8,233 nucleotides of DNA, taken from DATFEN01 sp035691285. Lineage in GTDB: Bacteria > Acidobacteriota > Vicinamibacteria > Fen-336. The translations under genes and the position numbers were made by a program. The DNA is taken from assembly GCA_035691285.1 (NCBI GenBank), contig DASSJI010000169.1, forward strand, positions 1-8,233, given 5' to 3'. Positions 1-6,822 of this stretch are shown in pieces (position 1 is the stretch's first letter; each line of letters opens with the position of its first letter). Under the pieces are notes generated by a model. It saw only the letters and a list, made by a program, of their open reading frames with translations. It made no database searches and was not told the origin of the DNA.

Positions 1-2238
1 GGACGTGGGATCGATCGTTTCGAGGCCGGCGCGGATGTTGTCGATGAAGTACACCGGTTCGTCCACGAACCCGAGGTCGTAGAGCACCGGCTGCGCCTGG
101 GTGTGGTCCTCGAGCACGCGGGGCAGGCTGCGGTGGACGTATCGTACGCCGAGGCTCAGGGCCGGCGCTGCCTCGAACTCGAACCCCGCAAGCAGCTCGT
201 CGTGGTACGTGGATCGTGAGCCGTTTGCGAACTGCGCAGGCTCGCCGCTGAGGAAAGTGCGGACGACGTCGCGCACGGGCCGGGTCAGCTCCGCGTCGAA
301 ATAGTCCGCCGATACGACCGACTGTGCGCCCATGGCGCGGACCGCGAGGTCGTTGGGGATCTTGGCGTAGTAGCGTCCCCAGCTTGCGTAGAGCCTGGAC
401 CGGCCCGTGCCGGTGATGTCGAAGGCGGCGCCCAGGCGAGGACCCCAGTTGTTCGTCCAGGTGTACTCGCAGCCGATCTCGTTGCCCGGGGTGCCGTCGC
501 CTGCTCCGACGAACGACTCGTCCGAGTAGCACAGCGGCAGGCCCCCTGCCATCTTCTGGCGCTCCCACCGGATCCCGGGCCGCAGCGTCAGCCGCGAGCC
601 GATGCGCCAGGTGTCCTGGGCGAACCAGCTCAGGTATTTCTGGGTCGAGACCGGTGGATCGCCTCTGGAGCCTCGCGCGGTGTAGATCCGGCCATATACA
701 GGATTGGGAATGACGAACACGACCACGCCCGTGTAGCTCGGGACGCCGTCCGGAAAGGTCTGGCTGGGTCCAGTCCTTTTCTCGATTCCCGTGTACTCGA
801 TGTCCTCGATCTGGATCCCGTAGCGCAGCTCGTGGGCCCCGCCGCCCAGGAAGTGAGTGGACTTCAGCGCGAGCTGCGCGTTGCGTCCCTCGCTGCCTGC
901 CTCGTGCCTGCCGAGACCGCCCGAGAGAACGGGCGGAATGACGCTGCGGTCGACCACGCTCCACTCGTCGACCGTGGGCGCCTCGTCGTGCTTCGTGCTG
1001 GCATGGGCCGCGGTGATCTCGAGCCACCACCTCGAGCCCAGCACGCCGTTGTAACGCAGGGCCTGGTTGTGTCCGCCGTAGCTCCGAAGCTCGCTGAACC
1101 TGCTCGTGTCCTGGGCGCGCAAGGCATCGGGGCGCTGCGGGCCGGCCTCGCCGTGAGACGGGTCTCCGAAAGCGGTCAGGTCGAGACGGTGTCGGTCGTC
1201 GATCTGCCATGTGAGCTTGCCCGCATAGGAGAGGCTCCGCCGCTTGCGGTCCACGTTGCCCAGGCTTCGCAGCGGGAAGCCCTCGGGAGCGACGAGGGTA
1301 CGCGTCTCGAACTGCGGGTTGAAAGCGCCGAAGAGGAAGAGCCGGTCCTTCAGCAGCGGCCCGCCCACGCTGATCCCAACGTCCAGCTCCTGGCTGCCGG
1401 TGGTGTTGACCTGCCCGTTCCTGGTCTGCTGCTGCCTCCAGCCGCCATCCAGCCCGGACGGGCGCAAGTAACCGAACAGGCTGCCGTGGAGCGCGTTGCT
1501 GCCGCTGCGCGTGATGACGTTGACGACGCCTCCGGTCGCCTGACCGTACTCCGCCTCGAAGCCCGCGGTCTTGACCTGGGTCTCGTGGATGAAGTCGCTC
1601 GTGACCCCCGTGCCCAGCGAGCCGAACGTCTGGTTGTAGACGCCGATCCCGCCGTAACCCACGTTCGTGATGTTCACGCCGTCCACGACGTAGTGGTTGT
1701 CGAGGCCGCTGGCGCCGGCGATCGACGGGTTGGCGTCGCCGGCGCCGCTGGAGCTGCTGACGCCGGGCACCATGTAGAGCGTCGCCGTCAGGCGGCGGCC
1801 GACCGGCAGCCGCAGCAGCTCGTCGCTGTCGAGGACCCCGCCGGCCGTGGTCGATCGCGTGTCCACGACCGGCGCCGTGGCCGTCACGTCGACGAGCTCT
1901 TGATACTCGCCCGCGCTGAGCGTGTAGTCCAGCTCCACGCGCTGGCCCAGTCGGACCCGAACGTCGCGGTGTTCGAGCGGCTTGAAGCCCGGACGCTCCA
2001 CGCGCAGGGTGTACAGCCCCGGCGTCAGGTAGGGGACCAGGAAGTAGCCGTCAGGGTCGGTGGCGAGCGACCTAGCGCCTTGACCGGAGGTGAGGGTCAC
2101 GCTCGCCCCGGCCACCACCGCCCCCTGGGGATCCGTGACCCGGCCCGCAATGGACCCCGTCGTCGTCTCCTGGGCGAGGGACACGGAGGCGACCGCGAGC
2201 CATAGGACCGCGAAAGCCGCAACCTTATTGAGCGTGGG
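1..2238 (-). CDS. TonB-dependent receptor, Oar-like, N-terminal part (C-terminus beyond window edge)
   Basis: Outer-membrane beta-barrel receptor, expected to take up a large or scarce substrate using TonB/ExbBD energy; the ligand cannot be told. I translated 746 uninterrupted codons, running off the left edge. Numbering from the first codon after the upstream in-frame TGA (2239-2241), residues 6-22 form a hydrophobic signal peptide ending SLA|Q. Residues 27-115 are a carboxypeptidase-regulatory-like beta-sandwich (GSIAGRVTDPQGA, then DPDGYFLVPYLTPGLYTLRV). The plug follows at about 118-250, with VDVTATAP, LDNHYVVDGVNIT and EYGQATGGVVNVITRSGSN. Barrel strands rich in Tyr and Trp fill the rest (for example LSWFAQDTWRIGSRLTLRPG and GRSRLYASWGRYYAKIPND). 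This architecture is typical of Acidobacteriota. No ATG, GTG or TTG lies in frame before the signal peptide; the first candidate, GTG at 2184, would cut the signal peptide in half. The true start is therefore unresolved, and the stated end is only the limit of the open frame. It is divergent from the prolyl isomerase gene. Confidence 0.9.
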
Positions 2239-2339
2239 TCAACGATACCATTATTCGTCGTGCGTCCTCGATCTCAGCGTCGAGGTGGTCCGCTCGCCAA
2301 TCCCCGCAGGCTCGGGTACAGTCGCCCTGGGGGTGTCGA

Positions 2340-2825
2340 ATGGCATCGCGCGCCGTGATCGAGACGAGGTTCGGGGAGATCGAGCTGGAGTTCCTGGCCG
2401 ACAAGGCGCCGGGCCACGTGAAGAACTTCCAGGATCTCGCCAAGAAGGGCTTCTACGACGGGACGACGTTCCATCGGGTGATCCCGGGCTTCATGATCCA
2501 GGGGGGCGACCCGAACACCCGCGACCCCAAGGGGCCGCGCTCCAACCACGGCACGGGCGGCCCCGGCTACACGATCAAGGCCGAGTTCAACGACACCGCC
2601 CACAAGCGCGGCGTGCTCTCGATGGCGCGCGCGGGCCAACCCGACAGCGCGGGCTGCCAGTTCTTCATCTGCGTCGCGGATTCGCTGTTCCTGGACAAGC
2701 AGTACACGGCCTTCGGCCGCGTGACCCGGGGCATCGAGGTCGCGGACCAGATCGTGGGCTCGCCGCGCGACGGCCGCGACAACCCGAACGAGCGCATCGA
2801 GATGAAGGTGCGCCTCGTCGAGTAG
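2340..2825 (+). CDS. Cyclophilin-type peptidyl-prolyl cis-trans isomerase (cytoplasmic)
   Basis: Catalyses cis-trans isomerisation of Xaa-Pro bonds during protein folding. The 161-residue product is a single cyclophilin domain of normal bacterial length, with no signal peptide, so it should act in the cytoplasm. The active-site segment FHRVIPGFMIQGGD (residues 44-57) holds Arg46, Phe51 and Gln54, equivalent to Arg55, Phe60 and Gln63 of human cyclophilin A. It is followed by GVLSMARAG (91-99), SAGCQFFICV (103-112) and LDKQYTAFGRV (118-128). The position of cyclophilin A Trp121 is Phe117, as is common in bacteria, which usually goes with weak cyclosporin binding. The ATG is preceded by a G-rich Shine-Dalgarno-like run (GGGGGTG, 2329-2335). 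It is the first gene of a compact five-gene plus-strand run; the next gene begins 9 bp after its stop. The fold is certain; the client proteins are unknown. Confidence 0.95.
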   Translation: MASRAVIETRFGEIELEFLADKAPGHVKNFQDLAKKGFYDGTTFHRVIPGFMIQGGDPNTRDPKGPRSNHGTGGPGYTIKAEFNDTAHKRGVLSMARAGQPDSAGCQFFICVADSLFLDKQYTAFGRVTRGIEVADQIVGSPRDGRDNPNERIEMKVRLVE

Positions 2826-2834
2826 CGGCGCGCG

Positions 2835-3368
2835 TTGAAGGAGGAGATCGAGGTCAAGCTCCGCGCCGCCTCGCCTCAGGCGGCCCGCGCGACCCTCGAT
2901 CGCCTCGGGGCCGTCCTCGATCACCCTCGCGTCTTCGAGGACAACGTCCTCTACGACGACCGGGCAGGATCTTTGCGCGCCGCGGGATGCGTGCTGCGCC
3001 TGCGGGAGGTCGGCGGCGAAGCGCTCCTCACTTTCAAGGGCCCGAAGCGGGTGCTGGAAGGGGTGAAGGCCCGGGACGAGCACGAGACCCGCGTGGCCTC
3101 CGGCGACGAGATGCGGGCGATCCTCGCGGCGGCGGGGTATCGGCCCGTCTTCCGCTACCAGAAGTACCGCGAGACCTGGAGCTACCGTGGCGTCGAGGTG
3201 GTCGTGGACGAGACGCCGATCGGGACGTTCCTCGAGCTCGAGGGAGAGCTCGCCGCGATCCACGAGGTGGCGTCCGCGCTCGGGTACACCCCCAACGAGT
3301 ACGTGAGCGACTCCTATGCCGCCCTGTTCCTGGCCGGCGGGCGGACGGGAGACATGGTCTTCGGGTGA
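2835..3368 (+). CDS. cyaB: CYTH-domain protein (class IV adenylate cyclase / triphosphate tunnel enzyme family)
   Basis: A 177-residue single-domain CYTH protein. This family folds into a tunnel that binds a triphosphate with metal ions; members include class IV adenylate cyclases, thiamine triphosphatase and inorganic triphosphatases, so the reaction cannot be set from sequence alone. The defining ExExK motif is at the extreme N-terminus (Glu4, Glu6, Lys8 in EIEVKLR). Later charged tunnel residues are also present: Arg55 and Arg57 in VLRLRE, Lys68 in LLTFKGP, Lys110 and Arg112 in YQKYRETW, Asp125 in VVVDETPIG, and Glu134 and Glu136 in FLELEGE. The TTG start is the only candidate that keeps the ExExK motif, which begins at the fourth codon; no upstream in-frame ATG or GTG fits after the previous stop. 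The final TGA overlaps the GTG of the next gene (GTGA), indicating translational coupling. The symbol follows common usage for the family and does not assert cyclase activity. Confidence 0.85.
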   Translation: MKEEIEVKLRAASPQAARATLDRLGAVLDHPRVFEDNVLYDDRAGSLRAAGCVLRLREVGGEALLTFKGPKRVLEGVKARDEHETRVASGDEMRAILAAAGYRPVFRYQKYRETWSYRGVEVVVDETPIGTFLELEGELAAIHEVASALGYTPNEYVSDSYAALFLAGGRTGDMVFG

Positions 3369-4315
3369 AGGCCATGGTCCTGGCCGCTGGCCTCGGCCTG
3401 CGCATGCGGCCGCTCACCGAGCGCAGGGCCAAGGCGGCGCTGCCGGTCCTCGGCCGTCCCCTCATCGCCCACACGCTCGAGCGGCTGGCGCGCGCGGGCG
3501 TCACGGACGTCGTCGTCAACCTGCACCACCGGCCGGCCAGCGTGCGACGCGCCGTGGGCGACGGACGCCGCTTCGGCCTGCGCGTGCGCTACTCGTTCGA
3601 GCGGAGGATCCTGGGCACGGCCGGCGGACCTCGCAAGGCGCGCCGGCTCCTGGGGGACGGGCCGGTGCTGCTCGTCAACGGCGACGTGCTCTTCGACTTC
3701 GACCTGCGCGCGCTGGTCGAGCGCCATCGCCGCGGCGGCGGCCTGGCGACGCTGGCGCTCAAGGCCAACCCCGACCCGCGTGCCTACGGGCCGGTCGTGA
3801 CCGATTCGCGAGGCCGTGTCCTGTCCCTGGCCGGGCGGCCGCGGCCAGCCCGCGGCCGCGTGTCGCTGTTCACGGGCGTTCACGTCCTCGAGCCGGTCCT
3901 GCTCGGTCGCCTGCGTCCCGGCGCCTCGGACAGCGTGCGCGACCTCTACGCGCCCCTCGTCGCCGAGGGGTCGGCGCTGCTCGGGGTGCGCGTGAAGGGC
4001 GCGTGGTACGATCTCGGCGGCCCGGCGCAATACCTTGCCGCGCACCGCCTCCTGCTTCGGCGCACGCGCCAGGGGCGGGTCGTGGACCCGAGCGCGGCGG
4101 TCGCCGCAGGCGCCCGAGTCACGGCGTCGGTCGTGGGCGCCGGGGCGCGGATCGGCGCTGGCGCGACGGTCGCGGGCAGCGTGCTCTGGGAGCGGGTCGC
4201 GGTCGGCGCCGAAGCGACCGTGCGCGGCTCGATCGTGGCCGACGGAGCGCGCGTTCGCCCGGGCGAGAGGATCGAGGGACAGGTGGTGACGAGGCACGGA
4301 AGGAGGCCGCTCTGA
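3365..4315 (+). CDS. Sugar-1-phosphate nucleotidyltransferase with left-handed beta-helix tail (MurU-like catalytic domain)
   Basis: Predicted to join a nucleoside triphosphate to a sugar 1-phosphate, giving an NDP-sugar and pyrophosphate in the cytoplasm. The 316-residue product has a nucleotidyltransferase domain at 1-225: the nucleotide-binding loop MVLAAGLGLRMRPLT (4-18) with Lys23, the metal-binding Asp107 in LLVNGDVLFDFD, FTGVHVLEP (169-177), and the closing WYDLGGP (214-220). Residues 237-305 carry hexapeptide repeats (for example VGAGARIGAGATVAGSV) typical of a left-handed beta-helix, as in mannose-1-phosphate guanylyltransferases and GlmU. The catalytic half most resembles MurU (UDP-MurNAc formation), but MurU is about 220 residues and lacks this tail. 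The usual PKP after the binding loop reads AKA here. GTG at 3365 is chosen because it overlaps the previous stop as GTGA; ATG at 3374 would remove the first residues of the first strand. The AmgK-like kinase directly downstream would supply the sugar 1-phosphate. Confidence 0.85.
   Translation: MKAMVLAAGLGLRMRPLTERRAKAALPVLGRPLIAHTLERLARAGVTDVVVNLHHRPASVRRAVGDGRRFGLRVRYSFERRILGTAGGPRKARRLLGDGPVLLVNGDVLFDFDLRALVERHRRGGGLATLALKANPDPRAYGPVVTDSRGRVLSLAGRPRPARGRVSLFTGVHVLEPVLLGRLRPGASDSVRDLYAPLVAEGSALLGVRVKGAWYDLGGPAQYLAAHRLLLRRTRQGRVVDPSAAVAAGARVTASVVGAGARIGAGATVAGSVLWERVAVGAEATVRGSIVADGARVRPGERIEGQVVTRHGRRPL
4300..4306 (+). promoter_or_regulatory. Shine-Dalgarno sequence for the AmgK-like kinase
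   Basis: AAGGAGG is a perfect anti-16S match placed inside the last codons of the nucleotidyltransferase. It lies 5 nt before an in-frame CTG (4312, whose TG begins the previous gene's TGA) and 14 nt before an in-frame GTG (4321). The spacing favours CTG as initiator, while codon preference favours GTG, so the kinase start is undecided. Confidence 0.6.
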
Positions 4316-4320
4316 GCGCC

Positions 4321-5310
4321 GTGGACGCGGCGGTCGACCCGCGCGTCGAGGCCTTCCTCGCGGAGCGGCGCCTCGCGCCGGAGATCGTCCCCCTTTCGGG
4401 GGACGCCTCGACGCGACGCTACCTGCGGCTCCGCGAGGGCAGCGAGACCTCGGTCCTGGCCCTCTACCCCGAGCCGTTCCAGTCGGGAGCGAGCCCCTTC
4501 GTGGTCGTGCGCCACCTGCTCGCGGGCTACGGCCTCCCGGTGCCGGCGATCCGCGAAGAGGACGGCCCCCGCGGCATCGTCCTGCTCGAGGACCTGGGCG
4601 ACCAGACCCTGCAGCAGGCGCTCGGGGCCGTGGGCCCCGGGGAGCGCGTCGAGCTCTACCGCGACGCCGCCTCGGCCGTGGCGCGTCTCCAGCTCGAGGC
4701 GGCCCGCGGCCCGCAGCGGGCCGTCTGCTTCCAGGTCGCATTCGACATCGAGAAGCTTGCGTGGGAGCTGCACTACTTCGTGAAGCACTTCGTCGAGGGT
4801 CTCCGCGGTCGCGAGCTGTCCGTCGAGGACCGAGCGACGCTGTCGGAGGCGATCCACCGCCTGAGCGAGGAGATCGCCTCGTGGCCGCGGGTGCTCTGCC
4901 ATCGCGACTTCCACAGCCGCAACCTGATGCTCCACTCGGACGCGCTCTTCTGGATCGACTTCCAGGACGCCCGCATGGGGCCGTCGACCTACGACCTGGT
5001 CTCGCTGCTTCGCGATTCCTACGTCGAGCTGCCCGACGAGTTCGCGGCGGAGCGCGGCGAGGAGTTCCGCCGGCAGGCCCTGCCCGGCGAGGCGCGCGAG
5101 ACCTTCGCCCGTCGCTTCGACCTGATGTCGGTGCAGCGCAACCTGAAGGCGCTGGGCACTTTCGGCTTCATGAAGAGCGTGCGCGGCAACGACGTCTACC
5201 TTCCGTACATCCCGCGGACATTGGCGCACGCCCGGCGCAACCTCGCCCGCTACCCGGAGCTGTCCGCGCTCCGTCGCGTGCTCGCGCGCCATGTCGAGGA
5301 GCTGAGCTAG
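4321..5310 (+). CDS. amgK: AmgK-like anomeric sugar kinase (aminoglycoside-phosphotransferase fold)
   Basis: Predicted to phosphorylate the anomeric hydroxyl of N-acetylmuramate or a related amino sugar, giving the 1-phosphate used by the upstream nucleotidyltransferase; in Pseudomonas the AmgK/MurU pair recycles peptidoglycan sugars and bypasses fosfomycin-sensitive synthesis. The 329-residue length suits the family. Numbered from GTG: SGDASTRRYLRL (26-37) is the AmgK-type nucleotide loop; IVLLEDLGDQTL (86-97) is the hinge; CHRDFHSRNLM (193-203) is the catalytic loop with His194, Asp196 and Asn201; and WIDFQDARMGPSTYDLVSLL (211-230) holds the metal-binding Asp213. The C-terminal helices contain LKALGTFGF and YIPRTLAHARRNL, also seen in AmgK proteins. 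I annotate GTG; CTG at 4312 would add three residues and sits at better spacing from AAGGAGG. Spacing to the previous stop is 5 bp and to asnS 4 bp, so it is part of the operon. Fold and catalytic residues are sure; the exact sugar is inferred. Confidence 0.85.
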   Translation: MDAAVDPRVEAFLAERRLAPEIVPLSGDASTRRYLRLREGSETSVLALYPEPFQSGASPFVVVRHLLAGYGLPVPAIREEDGPRGIVLLEDLGDQTLQQALGAVGPGERVELYRDAASAVARLQLEAARGPQRAVCFQVAFDIEKLAWELHYFVKHFVEGLRGRELSVEDRATLSEAIHRLSEEIASWPRVLCHRDFHSRNLMLHSDALFWIDFQDARMGPSTYDLVSLLRDSYVELPDEFAAERGEEFRRQALPGEARETFARRFDLMSVQRNLKALGTFGFMKSVRGNDVYLPYIPRTLAHARRNLARYPELSALRRVLARHVEELS

Positions 5311-5314
5311 AGGC

Positions 5315-6610
5315 ATGCAGGTGGTTCGCATCGCGGAATTCAAGGGGCATGTCGGCGCGGAGGTCGGCGTGCGCGGGTGGCTCCACAACAAGCGCTCGAG
5401 CGGGAAGCTGCAGTTCCTCATCGTCCGCGACGGCAGCGGCTTCGCGCAGGCGGTGATGGCCAAGGCGGCGGTGCCCCCCGAGGCCTGGGACGCCGCCGAG
5501 CGGGCCGGCCAGGAGTCCTCCCTGGAGGTGACGGGGAAGGTGCGCGAGGACAAGCGCGCGCCCGGCGGGTACGAGCTCGACGTGTCCGCGCTCGAGGTCT
5601 TCCAGTCGGTCCACGACTACCCGATCACCCCGAAGGACCACGGCACCGCGTTCCTCATGGAGCACCGCCACCTCTGGCTCCGCTCGCAGAAGCAGCACGC
5701 GGTGGCGCGCATCCGCCACACCGTCGTCAAGGCGGTGCGCGACCATCTCGACGGCCAGGGCTTCCTGCTGGCCGACACGCCGATCTTCACGCCCAGCGCG
5801 TGCGAGGGCACGACGACGCTCTTCGGCGTGCCGTACTTCGACGAGGGCACCGCTTACCTGACCCAGAGCGGCCAGCTCTACAACGAGGCGACGGCCGCGG
5901 CCTACGGGCGCGTCTACTGCTTCGGCCCCACCTTCCGCGCCGAGCGCTCGAAGACGCGGCGGCATCTGACCGAGTTCTGGATGGTCGAGCCCGAGATGGC
6001 CTTCGCCCATCTCGAGGACGCGATCCAGGTCGCCGAGGGCCTCGTCTGCGCCGTGGTTGCCCGCGCCCTGGAAGACCGGCGCGAGGAGCTGAAGGTCCTC
6101 GAGCGCGACACGGCGAAGCTCGAGAACGTGAGGGCGCCGTTTCCGCGCCTCCACTACGACGACGCGATGGAGCTCCTGAAGCAGAAGGGCTCGGAGACTC
6201 GCTACGGCTCCGACTTCGGCGGCGGCGACGAGACGCTGATCGCCGAAGCCTACGACCGCCCCGTCGTGGTGCACCGCTTCCCGGCCGCCATCAAGGCCTT
6301 CTACATGGCCACGGATCCGGAGCGCCCGGACCTGTCGCTCTCGGCGGACATCCTCGCCCCCGAGGGCTACGGCGAGATCGTCGGGGGCGGCGAGCGCCTG
6401 GCCGACCACGACGTGCTGGTGAAGCGCATCCGCGAGCACGGGCTGCCGGAAGAGGCCTTCCGGTGGTACGTCGACCTTCGCAAGTACGGCACGTTCCCCC
6501 ATTCCGGGTTCGGCATGGGGATCGAGCGTGTGGTCACCTGGATCTGCGGCATCGAGCACCTGCGCGAGACGATCGCGTTCCCACGGATGCTCTACCGGAT
6601 CTACCCCTAG
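5315..6610 (+). CDS. asnS: Asparaginyl-tRNA synthetase
   Basis: Class IIb synthetase that activates asparagine with ATP and charges tRNA(Asn) in the cytoplasm. The 431-residue length is normal for the compact bacterial/archaeal form. An N-terminal OB-fold anticodon-binding domain covers about residues 15-95 (VGVRGWLHNKRSSGKLQFLIVRDG region). The catalytic domain contains RHLWLRS (118-124), LTQSGQLYNEA (182-192), class II motif 2 with FRAERSKTRRHLTEFWMVE (207-225), EIVGGGERL (354-362), and motif 3 GFGMGIERVV with its ATP-binding Arg (398-407). It ends in the AsnRS-type tail ETIAFPRMLYRIYP. The SGQLY and FWMVEPEMAF blocks favour AsnRS over the related AspRS. ATG is 4 bp after the kinase stop, with AGAGG very close upstream, so translation is probably coupled to the operon. 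GC is about 70% here and falls right after the stop. Confidence 0.96.
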   Translation: MQVVRIAEFKGHVGAEVGVRGWLHNKRSSGKLQFLIVRDGSGFAQAVMAKAAVPPEAWDAAERAGQESSLEVTGKVREDKRAPGGYELDVSALEVFQSVHDYPITPKDHGTAFLMEHRHLWLRSQKQHAVARIRHTVVKAVRDHLDGQGFLLADTPIFTPSACEGTTTLFGVPYFDEGTAYLTQSGQLYNEATAAAYGRVYCFGPTFRAERSKTRRHLTEFWMVEPEMAFAHLEDAIQVAEGLVCAVVARALEDRREELKVLERDTAKLENVRAPFPRLHYDDAMELLKQKGSETRYGSDFGGGDETLIAEAYDRPVVVHRFPAAIKAFYMATDPERPDLSLSADILAPEGYGEIVGGGERLADHDVLVKRIREHGLPEEAFRWYVDLRKYGTFPHSGFGMGIERVVTWICGIEHLRETIAFPRMLYRIYP

Positions 6611-6639
6611 GGGCCTGTTTTCGAGCCTTCGCCTTGCTC

Positions 6640-6669
6640 TTGACGTGAGGGGTGATCTTCGTCTATCTT
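6640..6669 (+). promoter_or_regulatory. Candidate sigma70-type promoter upstream of the integrase
   Basis: TTGACG (6640-6645) matches five of six -35 consensus bases and is followed after 18 bp by TATCTT (6664-6669), matching four of six -10 bases, in the AT-richest stretch of the window. It would give a leader of roughly 145 nt before the integrase ATG. This is a visual match only. Confidence 0.35.
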
Positions 6670-6734
6670 GTTCAGTATCAATATGAAAGTAGCGTTTCAC
6701 CTCATTCCGCTCCGTTTCGTGCAGTTTCGCATTC

Positions 6735-6772
6735 TGCCAACCGGGTGCCAACTGGACGATCAGCCTGCCAAC
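6735..6772 (+). repeat. Three direct TGCCAAC repeats before the integrase
   Basis: TGCCAAC occurs at 6735-6741, 6746-6752 and 6766-6772, with starts 11 and 20 bp apart, close to one and two helical turns. An inverted, longer copy lies in the integrase start region: TGCCAACTGG (6746-6755) is matched by CCAGTTGGCA (6837-6846). Such arrays are typical of arm-type integrase sites or repressor operators; which applies here is not known. Confidence 0.5.
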
Positions 6773-6810
6773 TCGAAAATGCTGAGAACAAACCGATACG
6801 TGATCCCCGT

Positions 6811-6815
6811 GAAGG
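6811..6815 (+). promoter_or_regulatory. Ribosome-binding site that sets the integrase start
   Basis: GAAGG lies 7 nt before ATG 6823. The same frame is open back to a GTG at 6652, but that extension is low in GC and reads unlike any recombinase N-terminus, whereas the DUF4102-like domain starts right at ATG 6823 (MLTDRQLAALKAP). Confidence 0.6.
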
Positions 6816-6822
6816 CGATCCG

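Noticed and set aside
832..2205. 457-codon open frame on the plus strand
   Set aside because: It runs antisense to the TonB receptor, whose translation gives clear signal peptide, regulatory-like, plug and barrel motifs. The plus-strand product has no recognisable domain and is an artefact of high-GC codon usage.
2090..3364. N-terminal extension of the nucleotidyltransferase frame
   Set aside because: The upstream part overlaps the prolyl isomerase and CYTH genes in another frame; homology begins at the GTG in the GTGA overlap.
6600..6645. Rho-independent terminator after asnS
   Set aside because: CCCCTAGGGG (6604-6613) would leave a two-base loop, and the nearby GAGC/GCTC stem has only four pairs; neither has a proper T-run. 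Termination here is not shown.
5377..6648. 423-codon plus-strand frame overlapping asnS
   Set aside because: It is an out-of-frame shadow of asnS, Arg/Pro-rich and without motifs.
2274..6751. Long minus-strand open frames (329, 475, 535 and 527 codons) across the operon
   Set aside because: All are antisense to five genes with intact family motifs, and their products are low-complexity Arg, Ala, Gly and Pro or without recognisable motifs. They arise from GC-rich third positions.
6652..6822. 57-codon upstream extension of the integrase
   Set aside because: It is low in GC, has no Shine-Dalgarno match that I can see and does not resemble the arm-binding domain, which begins exactly at ATG 6823.
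6611..6822. tRNA or tmRNA gene as integration target
   Set aside because: I looked for cloverleaf arms and the GTTCRANYC T-loop on both strands next to the integrase and found none.
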